A DNA stretch of 64,000 bases. Origin: Strix aluco (Eukaryota > Chordata > Aves > Strigiformes > Strigidae). The position numbers and the translations under genes are program-made. This document shows positions 48,251-64,000 of this stretch, one piece after another. The notes beneath the pieces are model-generated. The model had not been told where the DNA came from and did no database searches. It saw nothing but the letters and a program-made list of their open reading frames with translations. The stretch lies in assembly GCF_031877795.1 (NCBI RefSeq), contig NC_133938.1, positions 12,184,920 through 12,248,919 on the forward strand, read 5' to 3'. The stretch's first letter is position 1. Each line of letters starts with the position of its first letter.

Positions 48251-50760
48251 CCCGCTCCACCCCGAGATGTTCAGCCCTTGGCCGCAAGCGCGGCACCGCG
48301 GACCCTCCGAGCACTCCCGGGGACACGGGCTCTCGGTGTTTCTTCCTCCCCTTCTTCCCGGTGGGTTTTTGGCAGCGTGGGAGGCAGCGCTTTCACGGAC
48401 CCACCCAGGGCGACCCGGGCGTCCCCAAGAGCCAGTGCTGGCTCAGCGCCCACCACAACCTAGTTGTGGCTCCTTTCTCCCCCCCACCCCCCCCTTTCCC
48501 TGTTTCATTGCTAGGAAACACCGAGAATTCCACTCTCCCTACCACAGCGGCACCACTGAAAGACCTTGGGCTGGTCCCACTGCACATTCGGCCCACCACG
48601 AGTAATTTTTGCTCCATCCGCAGCCTTTCCCTTCTTGCCAGCCACCCCATGGCATTGGTGCCCGTTTCGAGCAGCCCCTGCCTGCCGAGGCCTCTCCTCA
48701 TGCCCGGTGCCTGGCCAACCACCCGAGCGGGGGCTTTCCCTCTGCCCCATGGCAGCTCCCTTCGTAAGGCAACCTTACAGCAGAGATTGGAGCAATACCC
48801 AACCAGCCCGGCCCTGCTCCACCCCTGCAAGCAAGCCCTGCTGAAAGCCGTCCAATTTCTGCCTTGGTTCAGCTCTTCAGCAAGTGGCATTTCCCCTGTG
48901 AGTACTTACAGGCAGCCACCAAGTCATCGTTCAACTCTCGCTGCTGCTGCTCCTAAATGAGACAAGGTGCAAGAGCCCCCCTTAAGCTTTTTCTCCATGC
49001 TTGAGCAGGAGGTATTCAGCACACCCAAGTCCTTGAACCCAAACACACACACCTAGAACAAGGGAGCGCAGGGTGAGCTCACCTCACCACAGCCAGCTGC
49101 GGGAAGTGAACTGTGGGCCACCCCGAGACCAGCCCTGGTGGGTCTTGTGCCCTCACAAAGGGCCCACAGGCAAGTCTGGAGCCCATTCCCCTGCTAAAGC
49201 CATGATAACACAGGCAAGATTTGGAGGGCGGAAAAGCACCTGGCAGCGCATGGATTTCTATCAAGGCAGGGAAGGGCAAGACCCATCCCTGAACAAGTGG
49301 GGTGTCTTTCCAGACAGTTGTTAACCAGGAAGATGATTAACCCACAGAGCAGCTCCTCTACCACTAATGCAGGTTCTCCAACCCCAGGCATCTCCTTCCT
49401 GAACACAGCCCCACAAGTTTGGCATGGGTCTGACAAGGTGGCCCTGCAGCTCCCAGGGGCTTTAGACGTCTCTGGCCTGCAGCACTGGCAATGCCAGAGG
49501 ATGAGGGTACAGCGCTCATGCAGGACAGGCAGAACTCTGCCCACACCTGGCACCCTTTCTCCTGAGCAGGCAGGGCCCAGCCTGCATCCCTGCCATGACG
49601 TGGGGCACAGGGAGCTCTGCTGCAGCCTCCAGTCCTAGACAACAGCCAGCACGCAGCACAGCTAGCGGGAGCAGTGGCCTGATTTGCCCCAGCAGCCTTC
49701 CCACACCCAGGGCTGAAACACACTGCTGTCCCAAAACACCCCGGACGACGTGGAGCAAAGCCAGAAGACCGCCAGAGCTCGGAGAGGCTGTGCAGAGGCA
49801 GCTGCCCTAGTTCAAGGGCAAAAAAACCAGCAGGCGTGAACCCTTCCCTGGCTTCAGCAGCCCCACCACTGCCCCAGCCTGTTGCATCCAGGTGGGAAGA
49901 GAGATGGGCAGCTCCAGGCGTGCACCCGCTCTGACACAGCACTAACAGCACCAGGGGATCAATGCTTTCCCTACAAAAATGTACTGGCAGCACAGCAGGA
50001 TGAGGGCCTTGTGCTGGATAAAGCAGACTGCAGAAGCATCGGCTCCAGGCTCTCTGCAGAGCAGAGGCAGGAGGACCTTGTTCTTTCCTTCCCCCAAGCA
50101 GCAGATGAGCTGCAGGCCCAGTTGTCCGCAGCCAGTTTCCCCGTGCTCTATTCACTACAGACAGGGAGAGGAGGGCAGAGCCAGCAGGAAGCATCCCCAG
50201 GCCTGGGACCTCTGCCAGGGCCCCCCAGAATAGCGGGGCACTGCAGACTGGAGAGCCCCAGCACCCAGCCAACAGAGCTGCTGGCTGGGGAACAGCCTTC
50301 GAAGGGGCAAAAGCTTTGCTCCTCTGCCCTTCTGAGGTTCCCCAGCTGCACAGTGAGGCTACGGACACTGTGTACACTCCCTCTGTGCTAAACCACCTGG
50401 GTGGGAGCCGAAAGGCCCAAACCAGCTTGCGCCTGTGCCTCCAGCGTGCCTTGCATGGGGCAGTGCCAGCCCTGGTAGGAGCCTGGCAGAGGCAGCGCAG
50501 AGCTGCCTGCTCCAGCAGCCTCCTACCTGCTCTGGGCAGCAAAGCAGAGCTCTGTGTTCCCACAGCCCAGAGGGTGGCTTCTTGCAGGCTGAGCAGGCAG
50601 CAGGGTTAACCCCACACAGGGAGGACAGCACCAGGTTCCTGGAGCAGGACAGAGACTTTGCCAGAGGCACAGAGAGGAATCTCCGAGCAGGGGGTCAGCC
50701 CAAATCAGCACCTGCTCTCTGCAAGCCTCCCCGGCACACACAGGGCAGAGGAAGAGCTGC
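48251..50760. other. B4GALT2-ATP6V0B intergenic region
   Basis: No gene supported. It contains a 399-codon minus-strand open frame (49,364-50,563) of Ala/Gly/Leu/Cys/Ser-rich, domain-less composition, treated as chance (see findings). Confidence 0.45.
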
Positions 50761-50780
50761 ATCCTTGGACGAGAACCATA

Positions 50781-50786
50781 TTTATT
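50781..50786 (-). terminator. ATP6V0B: ATP6V0B polyadenylation signal
   Basis: AATAAA on the minus strand about 280 nt after the ATP6V0B stop codon, giving a short 3' untranslated region (about 50,760-51,061). Confidence 0.75.
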
Positions 50787-51061
50787 TCACGGACACAGAA
50801 TTGCACTGGTGGTCGATTCTACACACACCGGGACACGCAGCAGCAGGGCCCCGCAGGCTGGGCCAGGCCGCTGGGGGCAGAATTCACACAGAGAAATTTG
50901 TTTCTTCCAAGGGGCCGACTGATCGGCGGGATGGGGCTCTACACAGCCAGGCTCTGGTTCCTGCTGCTGGGCAGCTCCCGCCCCAGCCAAGGATAGAAAC
51001 ATTAAATAAGTATATACAGCACCTCTTGGGGCGGGCTGGAACAGGCTGGGTGGGACAGGGC

Positions 51062-57396
<6,335 letters not shown>

Positions 57397-57446
57397 GGCG
57401 GCAGCGGCGCGGGACGGAACCGAGCGGTCCGACCGGGCGCGAGCGC

Positions 57447-57472
57447 GTCACCTGACCCGCGTGGAACACGTG
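57447..57472. promoter_or_regulatory. CLEAR-like E-box pair near ATP6V0B
   Basis: GTCACCTGAC (57,447-57,456) differs by one base from the TFEB CLEAR consensus GTCACGTGAC, and a perfect CACGTG lies 10 bp beyond. V-ATPase subunit genes are known TFEB targets. The sites are within 80 bp of the ATP6V0B ATG. Confidence 0.4.
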
Positions 57473-57564
57473 AGCGGAACCGCAGCGCCCGAGAGGAAGT
57501 AACGACGTGCCACCGCCTCCACCGCGCCCGCTTATTGGCTGCCCGGCCTGACTGCCGCGAGGGA

Positions 57565-57589
57565 ACTACATAGACCATAATGCACCGCG
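57565..57589 (+). promoter_or_regulatory. ZNF143/THAP11-type site
   Basis: ACTACA, then six bases, then CCATAATGCACCGCG. This follows the long SBS consensus (ACTACA, spacer, CCC, then ARTGCAYYGCG-like tail) at most positions, with mismatches in the spacer. Such sites are common at bidirectional housekeeping promoters. Confidence 0.5.
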
Positions 57590-57786
57590 ACAGGAGCATC
57601 TTTCCATTGGCTGTCCTTCCCAGCCCCGCCCTGCCGTGAAGCGCGATAGGCTCCGCTCCGCCAGGGGCGGGATTTCCGGGATCAGGGAGGGCGGTGCCTA
57701 ATTCTGATTGGCCGACTCCTCGCCCCAGCCCGGAAGCGGGCGCAGGGGTCCCGCGTGGCGGGCCTGACCCCCGACCCCGCGGCGCC

Positions 57787-59907
57787 ATGGCAACGGCCTT
57801 CAGCAGCGATGGGGAGGCCGCGCTGCGGCGGGAGCTGGGCCCGGCGGCGGCGGCCCCGCGGGGGGAGCTCGACGGCTTCTACGAGATGGGCCGAGCCGCC
57901 GCCTTCGTGCGGGGCGGCGGGTTCCGCAAGGTGAGCGGGGCCGGGGGTGGAGCAGGGCCGGGGGCTGTGGGCCGCCCCTCCCCGGTGCCTTACTCCGTGT
58001 TTCCCCCCAGGTCGCCCTCCAGTTCCCTGATGGGCTCCTGGCGGACGCGGCGGCGGTGGCGGCCCGGATGGAGGCGGCGACCGGGGCCGAGATGTACATC
58101 CTGGGAGACACCACGTACGGCAGGTCGGTGTGGGGTCGTGTGGGGTGTCCGGGGGTGCCTCCATGGGCAGGAACAGGGCTGCTCATCCCCAGCCTGACAG
58201 GGCCGAGGGTCAGAGCCGCTCGGGTTGGGGACAGCAGTGCCAGGGAGGAGGAAGAGCTCCGTGGTGCAGAGCCCGTCTGACACCGGGTCTTCCCCGCAGC
58301 TGCTGTGTGGACGAAGTGGCCGCCGAGCACGCGGGTGCCGAGGCGGTGCTGCACTACGGCCCGGCCTGCCTCAGCCCCTGCAGAAAGCTCCCGGTGCTGC
58401 ACATCTTCGGGCAGCAGCCCCTGGACGTCGGGTGTTGCGCAGAGGCCTTCCGGGAGCTCTACCCCGACCGGCAGAGCCGTGTGGTGGTGCTGAACGATGT
58501 GGTCTATGCCCATGCGATGGGTGAGTGCTCTGGGGCAGGGAGTGGGACTCTGGCAGTGCTCAGAGCCCTGCAGAGCTGCCAGGGGGAGAGGCAGCAGCAG
58601 GCAGGCAGGCAGTCCGCAGCCTTGATTCTGTCCTCTCCTCTCTCCTAATCTGCTGTCCCACCTTCTGCAGGACGCGTCTGTGGCCCTCTTTCATTGTCAC
58701 TCCTCTCTCCCTTCAGGTGAGCTGGAGCAGCAGTTGTGCCCCGAATACCTTAATGTTGTCTTCTCCAGGGTGGTGTGTGGGGACCCTCCTGGCCCCACAC
58801 CGCCCGGGGAGGTGCGGCAGTTTGGTCGCCAGTTCCCGGTGGAGGCACCGGGAGGGCTGCAGGACTACGCCATGTTCTACGTGGGAGCTGAGGGCCTGGC
58901 CCTCACCAGCTTCATGCTGACCTGGAACCGGTGCCCCTTCAGTTCCTTTGACCCTGCCACCGGCTGCGGCCGCCATGAGACCTTCAACGTCAACCGGGCC
59001 CTGATGCGACGCCTCTACCTGGTGGAGCGGGCCCGGGACGCCCATGTGGTGGGCATCCTGGTGGGCACCCTTGGCGTGGCAGGCTACCTGGCCGTGCTGC
59101 AGCACCTCCGGGAGCTTCTGCACAGGGCTGGCAAGCGCAGCTACACGCTGGCTGTGGGGAAGCCAAACCCCGCCAAGCTGGCCAACTTCCTGGAGGTGGA
59201 CATTTTTGTCCTGGTGGCCTGTGCTCAGAACTCCCTGTTGGACTCTAGTGATTTCTACCGGCCTGTTGTCACCCCCTACGAGCTGGAGCTGGCCTGTAAC
59301 CCAGCCCGTGAATGGACGGGGAACTACCTCACTGACTTCCGAGACCTGCTGCCAGGTAATGCTAGGAACCAGCCGCCCAACACCCTCCTGGGGCGCATCC
59401 TGCCCCGTTCCCCTTCCTGGAGGCCACGGTTGCCCTGGCTCTGCACCAGCCAGAGGATAGATGTGAGTACCAGGCTGATGTTACTGTCTCCCGGCAGGTG
59501 CCTGTGCTCACGTTGAGCTCCCACCGGCTGTCCCTGCAGCAGAGGCTGTTCCTGACATCTCGCTGATCACGGGGGAGATGCGTGCTGCCCACCTCTGTGA
59601 CCCCCCAGCCCCCCAGCTGCCCAGCACCGTCCTGGCCTGCAGGGACCAGACACGGGCCCTCGCGGAGATCAGCCCTGCTGGTTTGTGATTTGGTTTCGTG
59701 GTGGGGCTGAGCCCCGGTGCAGGGGCAGTGTTGCCTCCCTGCTCCCAGTAACAATTTCCTTTCTCTCTCCTCCCAGCCTCCTTCCTGGACTCCCGCAGCT
59801 GGCGGGGCCTGGAGCAGCAGCTGGGGCAGACCCCTGTCTCCAAGGCTGTGCAGGGCCGACGAGGGATTGCCATTGCCTATGAGGACGAGGGGCGTGAGCA
59901 ATCCTGA
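57787..59907 (+). CDS. DPH2: DPH2, diphthamide biosynthesis protein 2
   Basis: Coding exons: 57787-57930, 58011-58123, 58300-58520, 58717-59355, 59498-59680, 59777-59907; in phase, 476 aa (human about 489). With DPH1 it forms the iron-sulphur heterodimer that transfers the 3-amino-3-carboxypropyl group from S-adenosylmethionine to a histidine of elongation factor eEF2, the first step of diphthamide synthesis in the cytosol. Cluster-type cysteines are visible: C87/C88 in GSCCVDEV, C109 in GPACLSP, and C328 in LVACAQN. The spacing from the second to the third (21 residues) equals that of yeast Dph2 C107-C128. The core [12 protein letters not shown] and [10 protein letters not shown] segments are intact. 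It is transcribed away from ATP6V0B and converges on IPO13. Confidence 0.96.
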
Positions 59908-60315
59908 TTCGGCAGGAGCAGCGGGTGCACAGGGGCCCGGGGGTCGCCTGCCGCTGGCTGTCAGACCCATGAGGGTCTCATGAGGGTCCGGACCAGCCAC
60001 CCGCTGGCCCCATACTGGATGCGGCTGTGGGTCAGTAGTGCTATGGTGGGAGAGCAGGAGTTGCATGTGTGTTTGGGGGTGCTTGCGTCACCCTGGGGCT
60101 CATGGCCAGGGCAGTGGCAGGCCAGGAGAGGTGCTTGGCCCAGAGGGCTCCCCGCTCCAGGGCAGCTTTGGCCCTCCGTGGAAAGGTCACAGCTTCACAC
60201 AAGCCAACAGCACCAGGACTTGAGGCTTTTGTGGGCTACTGCTGCTAACTAAAGCTGAACTGAAAAGGACTCGTGAGTGAATCATCTTCTAGAATAAAAC
60301 ATGGGCTGAGGAGCG
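59908..60315 (+). other. DPH2: DPH2 3' untranslated region
   Basis: Runs from the TGA at 59,905-59,907 to just beyond the AATAAA at 60,293. Confidence 0.7.
60293..60298 (+). terminator. DPH2: DPH2 polyadenylation signal
   Basis: AATAAA about 390 nt after the DPH2 stop codon, with GT-rich sequence 50-80 bp downstream (GTGGTGTGC, TTGGTTGTG). Confidence 0.8.
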
Positions 60316-60789
60316 CAGACTGGGGTCCCAGAGTCAAAGTACAGATAGATGGTGGTGTGCACTTGGTTGTGCACACTTGTTAGTGCACTTGGGTGTTGCA
60401 CAGGGTTAAAAATGACCCAAGAGAAAACCAGAACTGGGACCCCCCAGAAACAGAAGTGCGTTCACAGGCTGGGCTGGGGAGCTGAGGCAAAGCGCAGAGG
60501 GCTTCAACTGTGAGCAAGGCCCTCACCTGCTGTGATGCCCAGGAGCGGGGTGCACACACACTGTGCTGCAGGGAGGACCCTGCGTTCGGCGGGGATGGAG
60601 TCTGGCCCCTCTCACGTGGGGCAGGACCGTTTCTGCTCTGTGAGCTGCTCCATGCCGGGCGGGGGAAGCAGAGGGGACTCGTTTTTGCCATCCCTCAGGA
60701 GGCTTTGAGGCATCCCAGCCTTGATTCAGCCTCCTCCACTGGGCTCTTCCCCAGAGGCAAGGGGCAGGCAAAATCCAGGCACCGCAAAA

Positions 60790-61265
60790 ATGACAGCCAC
60801 AACATAGAAATATTCTTAATATAATTAGGTGCAGGGCCTCCCCCCTCCCAACCACACACGTACAAACGAGCAGGGGGCGAGCCCCCCCTGCCCAGCCAGC
60901 CACTGCTGTGGGCACAGGGGCAGCCTCCCCACCATGGGGCACGGGCACCCGCGGGGAAGGGCTGGTAGCCCCGGCACGGGGCAGTCCGTGCTGGGACAGT
61001 CCTGCCCAGGCTTTGCCCCCCCGCGCCACCGCCTCCTGCAGCCGGCACTCCCGTCCCCTGCGAGGGGGGAGCATGCTGGGGGAAACAAAGATGCTGACAC
61101 CGAGATGCGGCCACCAAATCTAGCTGAGGAGCGTCCTGAGTGGGTTAATTCTAGGTGGAGGGTTATTCTACGAGCCGTACTGCAGCAGGGCGGGGAGGAT
61201 GAGGGGGGGCTTCCTTGCGGGGAAGAGCTGGTCCGGGCAAATTGTCCGCGGTCCTGGCCAGGTGC
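60790..61265 (-). other. IPO13: IPO13 3' untranslated region, end uncertain
   Basis: Follows the IPO13 stop on the minus strand. No AATAAA is seen; an AT-rich patch at about 60,805-60,830 is the likely 3' end. About 470 bp separate it from the DPH2 3' end. Confidence 0.45.
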
Positions 61266-62328
61266 TCAGTAGTCTGCTGTGTACTCCGTGCCGTGCAGCC
61301 CTCGGCACAGCAGGGTGAACTCCTTCACCATCTCCTTCACTCGCCGCTTGTTCACACGCTCTCTGCTAAGACAGAGGGAGGGGACAAACATGAAGCAGGA
61401 GGGACATGCCAGGCCATGCAAGGGTGGGGGGGTATTCCCACAGCGCATGGGGCACAGCCGCCCCAGGGAGGGGTGCACGAACCTGAGGATCTGCTGGCTG
61501 AAGGTCTCCTTCTGCTCAGGGCTGACGCGGGCTGAGGGGAAGCCATCCTGCTGCATGGCCTCCTTGATCCAGACGCTCAGGTAGCTGAAGCAGTGCTTGT
61601 TCAAGGCAAAGAGGATTTCTGCGAAGTGATCCATGAGGCTGCGGGAAGCCTGGCCGCCGACACCCTGCCACCGAGCAGACAGACCCCGCTGAGCCCCTGG
61701 TGTCACCCTGCCAGCACCCACCCACACTGCCGGGCTCTCTGGCCCCAGCTCTGCAGACATGCTGCTCGGGAACAGAGCCCACAGCTGCCCGGGGAGTCCG
61801 CGGTCCCAGCGTCTCTCACCTCCAGCACTGCCTGCAGCAGCACTTTGCCGTTCTCATGCACGACCTGTCCCACAGGGGCGATCTCTCCGCAGCGGGGCAG
61901 CAGCTCCGTCTGCAACACAGAGCCCAGCCCGCTCAGTGCCGGAGCCAGCTCCGCACTGCAGCGCTGTTGCCCAACCTGCAGCCCCACTCCTGCCCTCCCA
62001 GCTCTCAGGGGGCTGCACGATGCCACGATACTCACAAAAAAGCCACAGGATGCTTTGACTGTTGGGGCCTCAGGGAACTTGAGCGAAAGGACACCTGCGG
62101 GCAGAAATCGCTCGGGTTAGCAGCCAGGAACACCGCACACCACCCCAAATCAGCCTTGTGGTCCCCAGCTTTTGGCTGGTCTGCACCTGGCTCCGCAGGA
62201 GGAGCAGGCTGGCTTCTCTGCAGAGCAGTTTCGAGCGCGCGCCCGTGCCAGTGGTACTCACCACACTGAAACACTGCTTTGACATCCAGGTTGCTACACA
62301 GGAAGAGGTCCGGCTTCCTTTTCAGAGC
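61266..62328 (-). CDS. IPO13: IPO13, importin-13, C-terminal exons only
   Basis: Coding exons in gene order: 62328-62262, 62094-62036, 61909-61820, 61664-61483, 61362-61266; GT-AG and in phase, 164 codons before the stop. Importin-13 is a karyopherin-beta that imports some cargoes and exports others through the nuclear pore in a Ran-dependent way. This part is the last HEAT-type helices. Family segments include LKRKPDLFLC, EAPTVKASCGFF, RSLMDHFAEILFALNKHCF and the basic ERVNKRRVKEMVKE near the end, finishing HGTEYTADY (human HGTDYTADY). No earlier exon was found between 62,329 and 64,000, so the gene continues beyond the right edge. Convergent with DPH2. Confidence 0.95.
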
Positions 62329-64000
62329 CTGCAAGGCACACAGACAGGCAGCATAAACCCAGCGCTGCAGAGGCAGCCAGGAAACCTCCAAGGAACCCGG
62401 TGCCCCAGACAGCCTCTGCCTGGATGCACACTTACCTGGGCACACCCACGGTAAACAGCAGATTCACACAGTACAGCAGGAATCCATCACTTTTCCCCCC
62501 ACCAAGAAAATATCAAGCAAACAGCCAGGTGGTTTGCTATGCTCAGGGACTGCCAAACCCAGGACCTGAGGCTGGATGCCATGGCGGTGTACACACAAAT
62601 GCTTCAGACACAGAGATGGGACAGAGGGCTCCTGTCCCACCAGAACAGGCCAGGCAGTGGCAGCACTCCCAGGACAAGGGCAGCCATGTGGGGCCCAGCA
62701 GAGAGCAGCCACCTCTGTGCTTTGCTCCATTCCTCTTGAAGAAGCTGGCATCCCTGGGGTCACAGCAACTGGTTCAAGCAGTAACCCCACACTGGACCAG
62801 TAGCTCGCTCTGGTTGGGCTCTAGGGCACCGATGATGAGATGCCAACACTGCTTGGCAGTGGCTGAGCAGCAAGTCTGAGATCAGAAAAGCTTTGGGTTT
62901 TTTTCTGCCACACAGCAATCCCACCAGCCTTTGTGGAGGTCAGGCACTGCTGCCAAGGACCCCTGAGCTGTGGCACCTCATGCAGTGGCTTGGTCCCCCC
63001 TGTGCTGGCCCTGGGCAGTCACTGGACAGAGATGTTTCAGCCTGCACCCTCCACTCTATGGGAAGGGTTTCTGCCCTGCCACATAACGCAGCCATGTCTG
63101 TGCCCTGCCAACTGTGCCACTTTGCCCACTGCTGCGGGCCAGCACTGCGGATGGCAGCCACAGCTCCTGCCCTGCTGTCACTGTAACACTGGTGACAGCA
63201 GCCACAGCACTGGAGTGGCCCCACTCTTGTGCCTGGAGCTTGGAGAGCAGGATACCAGGGCAGGCAGCCCTTGGGCTGAGCTGCGTGCAGGGCCACTGCT
63301 GCCCTCGGAGCCCGCTCCCAGGAATGAAAGCAGGGACAGCTTTCAGCCAGCAGCACCCAGGACACATGGCCACCTGCCCACAGCCACGATCTCTACTTGA
63401 AGCAAACCAGACATTTCCCACCCCTTCTCCTCAAGGGAAAGCCCACAGCCATCTGCCCAGTGCAGAGAACATATGCTGGAGACCAAGAAGCTAGGGAGTT
63501 TCAGGGTTACCCCATCTCCTTTCTGACCCTTTGTATCACACACTGCAAGAGAGGACTCGGGTTTGGGCACTGAAGGCATGGCTGTACCAGGTGGAGATGG
63601 CACAATGGCAGGGACCTGCCTCCCTGCTAGATGCAAGCAGAGACCTTCACAGGGGCAATCGGGCCACAACACACCTGTGTGTATATATACAGGCTGTGTG
63701 CACTATCCCTCCTGACACGCTAGCACCACCTTCAGAAGGCTAGCTAGTGGCTGGGCAATGGTCTAGAAATACATCCACTCATTGCGGCTGCCGCTGTCTA
63801 GTCAGCCCCATACTGCACAAACACTTGCAAAAGACATAGTTTTAGCCATGGGAGACTATCCCCACTGGGGCCCTGGTGTGGGCTCCAGAGCAGTTGGCTC
63901 CTGTGATACCACTCGGCTGCAGGTTCCTCTACCCTGCCTGTCCAAGACAGCTGGTTTTAACCCAAGTCCTGCATGCTACAAGACTGGTCAGCTGGCACAA
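62329..64000 (-). other. IPO13: IPO13 intron, extends beyond window
   Basis: The sequence upstream of the first visible IPO13 exon on the minus strand contains no further recognisable coding exon. A short (TA)n-centred palindrome, TGTATATATACA, lies near 63,680. Nothing else stands out. Confidence 0.6.

Larger units (their letters stand above)
57397..57786. promoter_or_regulatory. bidirectional ATP6V0B/DPH2 promoter
   Basis: The 390 bp between the two start codons is CpG-rich. It has three ATTGG (inverted CCAAT) boxes at 57,534, 57,606 and 57,707, ETS-type cores at 57,495 (GGAAGT), 57,674 (TTCCGG) and 57,730 (CCGGAAG), and a CACGTG E-box at 57,467-57,472. There is also an extended ZNF143/THAP11-like site. 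This combination is typical of divergent housekeeping promoters. The CpG-rich zone spreads to roughly 57,230-58,130. Confidence 0.8.

Overview
The window looks like vertebrate, most probably avian, nuclear DNA: GC-rich, compact, GT-AG introns, almost no recognisable interspersed repeats, and CpG-island promoters. The gene set SLC6A9, B4GALT2, ATP6V0B, DPH2 and IPO13 is the block known from human 1p34. The bird assignment rests on base composition and protein divergence and is an inference; the gene identities come from direct reading of translated exons.

Layout. 1-22,860 is a gene-free stretch with short AT-rich, TAAT-rich islands in GC-rich DNA, some minisatellites and CA/GT-rich tracts. 22,870-24,050 is a CpG island, the probable SLC6A9 promoter. 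SLC6A9 (+) runs from a 10-codon first coding exon (25,693-25,722) over an 8.4 kb intron to twelve further coding exons (34,170-39,046; 632 aa). B4GALT2 (-) lies tail-to-tail with it (six coding exons, 42,444-45,507; 373 aa), with a CpG-island 5' exon near 47,891-48,240. ATP6V0B (-; eight exons, 51,062-57,396; 205 aa) and DPH2 (+; six exons, 57,787-59,907; 476 aa) are head-to-head with 390 bp between start codons. The last five coding exons of IPO13 (-) occupy 61,266-62,328, and the gene runs off the right edge.

The genes serve unrelated roles: glycine uptake at the plasma membrane, Golgi galactosylation, proton-pump assembly, the first step of diphthamide synthesis on eEF2, and nuclear transport. 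The shared ATP6V0B/DPH2 promoter is the only evident coupling. From recalled human gene order, DPH2 is inverted here and CCDC24 is absent between SLC6A9 and B4GALT2. I found no tRNA, rRNA, CRISPR array, intact transposon or unknown protein-coding system. The most interesting material is regulatory: homeodomain-rich islands upstream of and within SLC6A9, a perfect 16-bp TAAT palindrome, a CpG cluster inside intron 1, and the bidirectional promoter.
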